Shown here: positions 61,701-64,000 of the stretch, piece after piece
Layout: the number at the start of each line of letters is the position of its first letter
Numbering within the stretch: the first letter of the stretch is position 1
DNA from: Polytrichum commune
Taxonomy: Eukaryota > Streptophyta > Polytrichopsida > Polytrichales > Polytrichaceae
Assembly (NCBI GenBank): GCA_950295325.1
Contig: OX485803.1
Coordinates: 36,843,554 to 36,907,553 of the forward strand
Direction of reading: 5' to 3'
Length of the DNA stretch: 64,000 nt
Program-made: the position numbers and the translations under genes
Notes under the pieces: model-generated
Database searches by the model: none
Told to the model about the DNA's origin: nothing
What the model saw: the letters and a program-made list of their open reading frames with translations, nothing else

Positions 61701-61865
61701 AATGTTTAATTACTGTAATTTAATTCAATTACTTCCAGTAATTAACTGAACTAATTCATTCCAGTAATTCATTTCAGCAATTAAATTAACTAATTAATTC
61801 CAGTAATTACATTTAATTAATTGATTAATTCCAGTAGTTTTATTTATTTATTTATGTATGAATAA
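61701..61865. repeat. Imperfect AT-rich repeat array (TTCCAGTAATT)
   Basis: TTCCAGTAATT or a one-to-two-base variant recurs about six times between 61730 and 61840, separated by TAATTAATT-rich spacers, then TTTATTTATTTAT. It is a simple degenerate array with no evident function. Confidence 0.65.
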
Positions 61866-62796
61866 ATCCCAAAACAAGATATTCCAATTCATAAGGTAGC
61901 CAAATTGCATCTATAGAAATTCGTAACAATTTGCTTTTGACACTTTCGCTCGTCCATTCTACTGGAAAATTCTGTGACACAAATGTATTGTTAGGGTGAC
62001 CACCTATCTGCTTACACCAACATTCACTAGAAGCTCATCGACTACAAGCAAAGAAAACACATATACCCATTCCTCAAGAATTTCGGTAAATACTTCAACT
62101 TACGAGCTTCATTCAAGCACACCATATCCATGTTTAGCTCCACTAGTTGATTTAATCGAGAAGCAACTAGAAATAGAAAGACGGGAATGGAGTCTAACAG
62201 GAAACGAGAGAGTAACCGGAAAACCTACCTTGTGGCAGGAAGGGAGCGATTGACTGGCCCGTAACATGGAAGCCCTACAAATTGGCGAGGAGGGAGTAGC
62301 TGGACCGGTCGCACTTACACCTCCAGATTTCGCCATACAAGATGAACTCAGATCCATGGCACTTGAGATTCCAGCCATCTTGCAACTTCTCAAATGGACA
62401 CGAATCAAACAAAACTTGAACTCCTAACCCTCGGAACTGCAGGAATTGTCTCCACTGGATTTGCAAAAACTAGCTGTGGTGATGCAAGACTTACTAAATT
62501 TCGATCTGTTTACCTCTGTGAGCGTGTGTCCCGAGGCAAGAAACTAAGGTAGAAGGCGATTTGAGGACCTACTTACTTGAAGTATGCAAGGTCCTGATGT
62601 CAGAGAGATTGAATGGCAAGAAACTAATAAGCTACAGAGAGGTGATTTGAGGAGCTAACTTAATAAGTTACATGAAGTCTGCAAGGTCTTTGAATGTGAG
62701 AGGCAGGAAGCACATGGATTTGGGAGTTGGGAGGCATGCAAGGAGACACTCTTGATGAGTGGCATTGCCAAGTGGCAGCCTGCAGGGCACCCAAAT

Positions 62797-62798
<2 letters not shown>
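61866..62798. other. Intergenic, nothing recognised
   Basis: An 85-codon frame at 61996-62253 (+) and its minus-strand shadow have no recognised homology. No feature can be supported. Confidence 0.4.

Positions 62799-62831
<33 letters not shown>
62799..62831. repeat. (CT)n microsatellite
   Basis: Sixteen or so uninterrupted CT units. It is the reason for the RERE-type and SLSL-type frames on either strand. Confidence 0.98.
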
Positions 62832-62833
<2 letters not shown>

Positions 62834-62867
62834 TCTCCTTCCAGTGTTGCTTCCTGCCAAATACTTT

Positions 62868-63302
62868 TTAAGGGTTCACACAGGCCCCAAGTTCTAAAAG
62901 TCCCAGTTCACTTGAGGTCAATCCGTGTAATCTCAGCCGTTGAGAGCATGGAAGTTGGGGCTTACCACTTCACACGGGTCTCAAGTCCTAAGTCTCAAGT
63001 ATGACATGGATGCCTACATGGCAACATTTTTTGAAGGTGGGGCTCAAGACTTGTGTTGTGAGTCGGGTCTAGCTTTTTTGCTTGAGTTAGGTCGAGTTAG
63101 GTCAAGCAAAAAGCTAGACCCAATTCACAACACATGCCACGAAATGTTTTTGCATAAAGTAACCAAGATTTGACTTTAATGACTTTAAACCATATTTCAG
63201 TGGTTTCTTAAGGCTAAAAAGTTGGGCCTTGGCCTCCATGTTGGGACTTTTTGATTGAGTGCATGGGACTTGGGACTTGGGATCCCATGTGAACCGGCCC
63301 TA
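62868..63302. mobile_element. Foldback element with central 33-bp hairpin
   Basis: Left end AGGGTTCACACAGGCCCCAAG and right end (reversed) AGGGCCGGTTCACATGGGAT are related. At the exact middle, 63052-63085 and 63102-63134 form a hairpin with a 16-nt loop (arms contain GGGTCTAGCTTTTTTGCTTGA). There is no coding potential. The GGGCCGGTT end recurs at 47347 and 60014 (as GAGCCGGTTTACA and GGGCCAGTTTACA). Confidence 0.6.
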
Positions 63303-63847
63303 AGTTAGCGGCCCATAGGTGTCGAGGGAGCAAAATGTCATCGTATGGAAATGCAATGAGGGGGTTCATTTTGAAATTTGAGATCATTGTCCAAAAGTTC
63401 TACAACCTCAGGGGTGCCAACACTTGTATAATAAGTAGGAGTCATTGGCAAAGTAAGACTCCAACAATTTATAATGAGTTCATAATCATGCATGAAGGCG
63501 TTATTATAAGAGTATTAAGCTATCATAGAATAGAATAGAGTGTGACATAATGACATATGACAGTAAAGAATGTTCTTATTTCATAAGCTTTGTGAAACCC
63601 TTTGTTATATACTATGCTCCATGAATAGTAGATTTCTTTATTCTTCTCTTATTATCATTTGCCAGAGGTAGATACGGAAGCCAATTATGTCCAATAAGTA
63701 ACCATTGGAATTTCATCTTTGTGAGCTCTTTGCAACAATACTAATTTCATTGAGAGAATAAATTTTGTGACAAAAAAAACATAATAGAGTTATCCATTAA
63801 TGAGGTATAGGCAGGGACGAGTAAGGCCAATTAGGTGTTTTCGGGTT
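63303..63847. other. Intergenic, nothing recognised
   Basis: A 67-codon frame at 63335-63538 has no recognised homology. Confidence 0.4.
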
Positions 63848-64000
63848 GAATGAAATCCGATCTGTCGCTCGAAAGAGCAAATTCAAAGTCCCCTTTCGTC
63901 CGAAAATTCCGTTTCTTTGTGAAATTCCTTTGCAAGCTATCTGGAATGACGTAATCGTTAGATTGTGCTCGGGTGCAGCAGCATCGCAATGTTTTGTGCG
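63848..64000. repeat. Third, partial copy of the homogenised block, cut by window edge
   Basis: From AATGAAATCCGATCTGTCGC to the edge it matches about 27158-27311 and 40681-40834, with one difference seen (GAAATCC against GAAACCC). The left end is abrupt, next to unrelated sequence. It shows the block is dispersed beyond the tandem unit. Confidence 0.9.

Noticed and set aside
1-64000. CRISPR arrays, bacterial operons, ribosomal RNA genes
   Set aside because: None seen. The DNA is a eukaryotic nuclear segment with spliced genes; the regular repeats present are too long or too irregular for CRISPR.

Overview
This is nuclear DNA from a land plant. Genes are split by many GT-AG introns, and the identifiable proteins are plant-type: pyrroline-5-carboxylate reductase, a nepenthesin-like aspartic protease, a plant kinesin-7, and ankyrin/PGG-domain membrane proteins. 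Plant Copia and Gypsy elements fill much of the rest. I cannot fix the species. A non-seed plant is possible, but that is inference.

Layout. 1-2988 (+): the 3' exons of a P5CR gene whose 5' exons are not visible. 3-9.9 kb: no recognisable gene; several copies of one inverted-repeat family. 9964-13387 (-): complete four-exon secreted aspartic protease, with a decayed copy of part of its own exon 2 inside an intron. 13.4-16.8 kb: intergenic with small inverted-repeat elements. 16865-25687 (-): complete 17-exon kinesin-7 (888 codons by my splice model), closest in my judgement to the KIN7N type. 25888-47181: a head-to-tail tandem duplication of a ~7.77 kb unit, each copy carrying one ankyrin-PGG gene on the minus strand. 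Copy 1 is interrupted by a young, structurally complete Copia retrotransposon (29288-35041); copy 2 keeps the unoccupied site. 47.0-60.35 kb: badly decayed Gypsy-like sequence between two ~678-bp direct repeats. 60.35-64 kb: AT-rich intergenic DNA, a foldback element, and at the right edge a third partial copy of a block found in both duplication units.

How the parts relate. The single-copy genes look like ordinary housekeeping or secretory genes and do not form a pathway. The ankyrin-PGG pair is a recent local duplication now decaying by frameshifts. The order of events can be read: unit duplication, then Copia insertion into copy 1 only, then small changes between the LTRs.

The most unusual signals are (1) two dense arrays of a self-complementary 10-mer, GRCNATNGYC, 20 exact copies in about 2.2 kb of the degenerate retroelement region; (2) a long antisense open frame with an F-box-like start between the Copia pol gene and its 3' LTR; and (3) different frameshifts at the same spot in exon 1 of both ankyrin-PGG copies. 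Splice sites, repeat limits and motif counts were read by eye.
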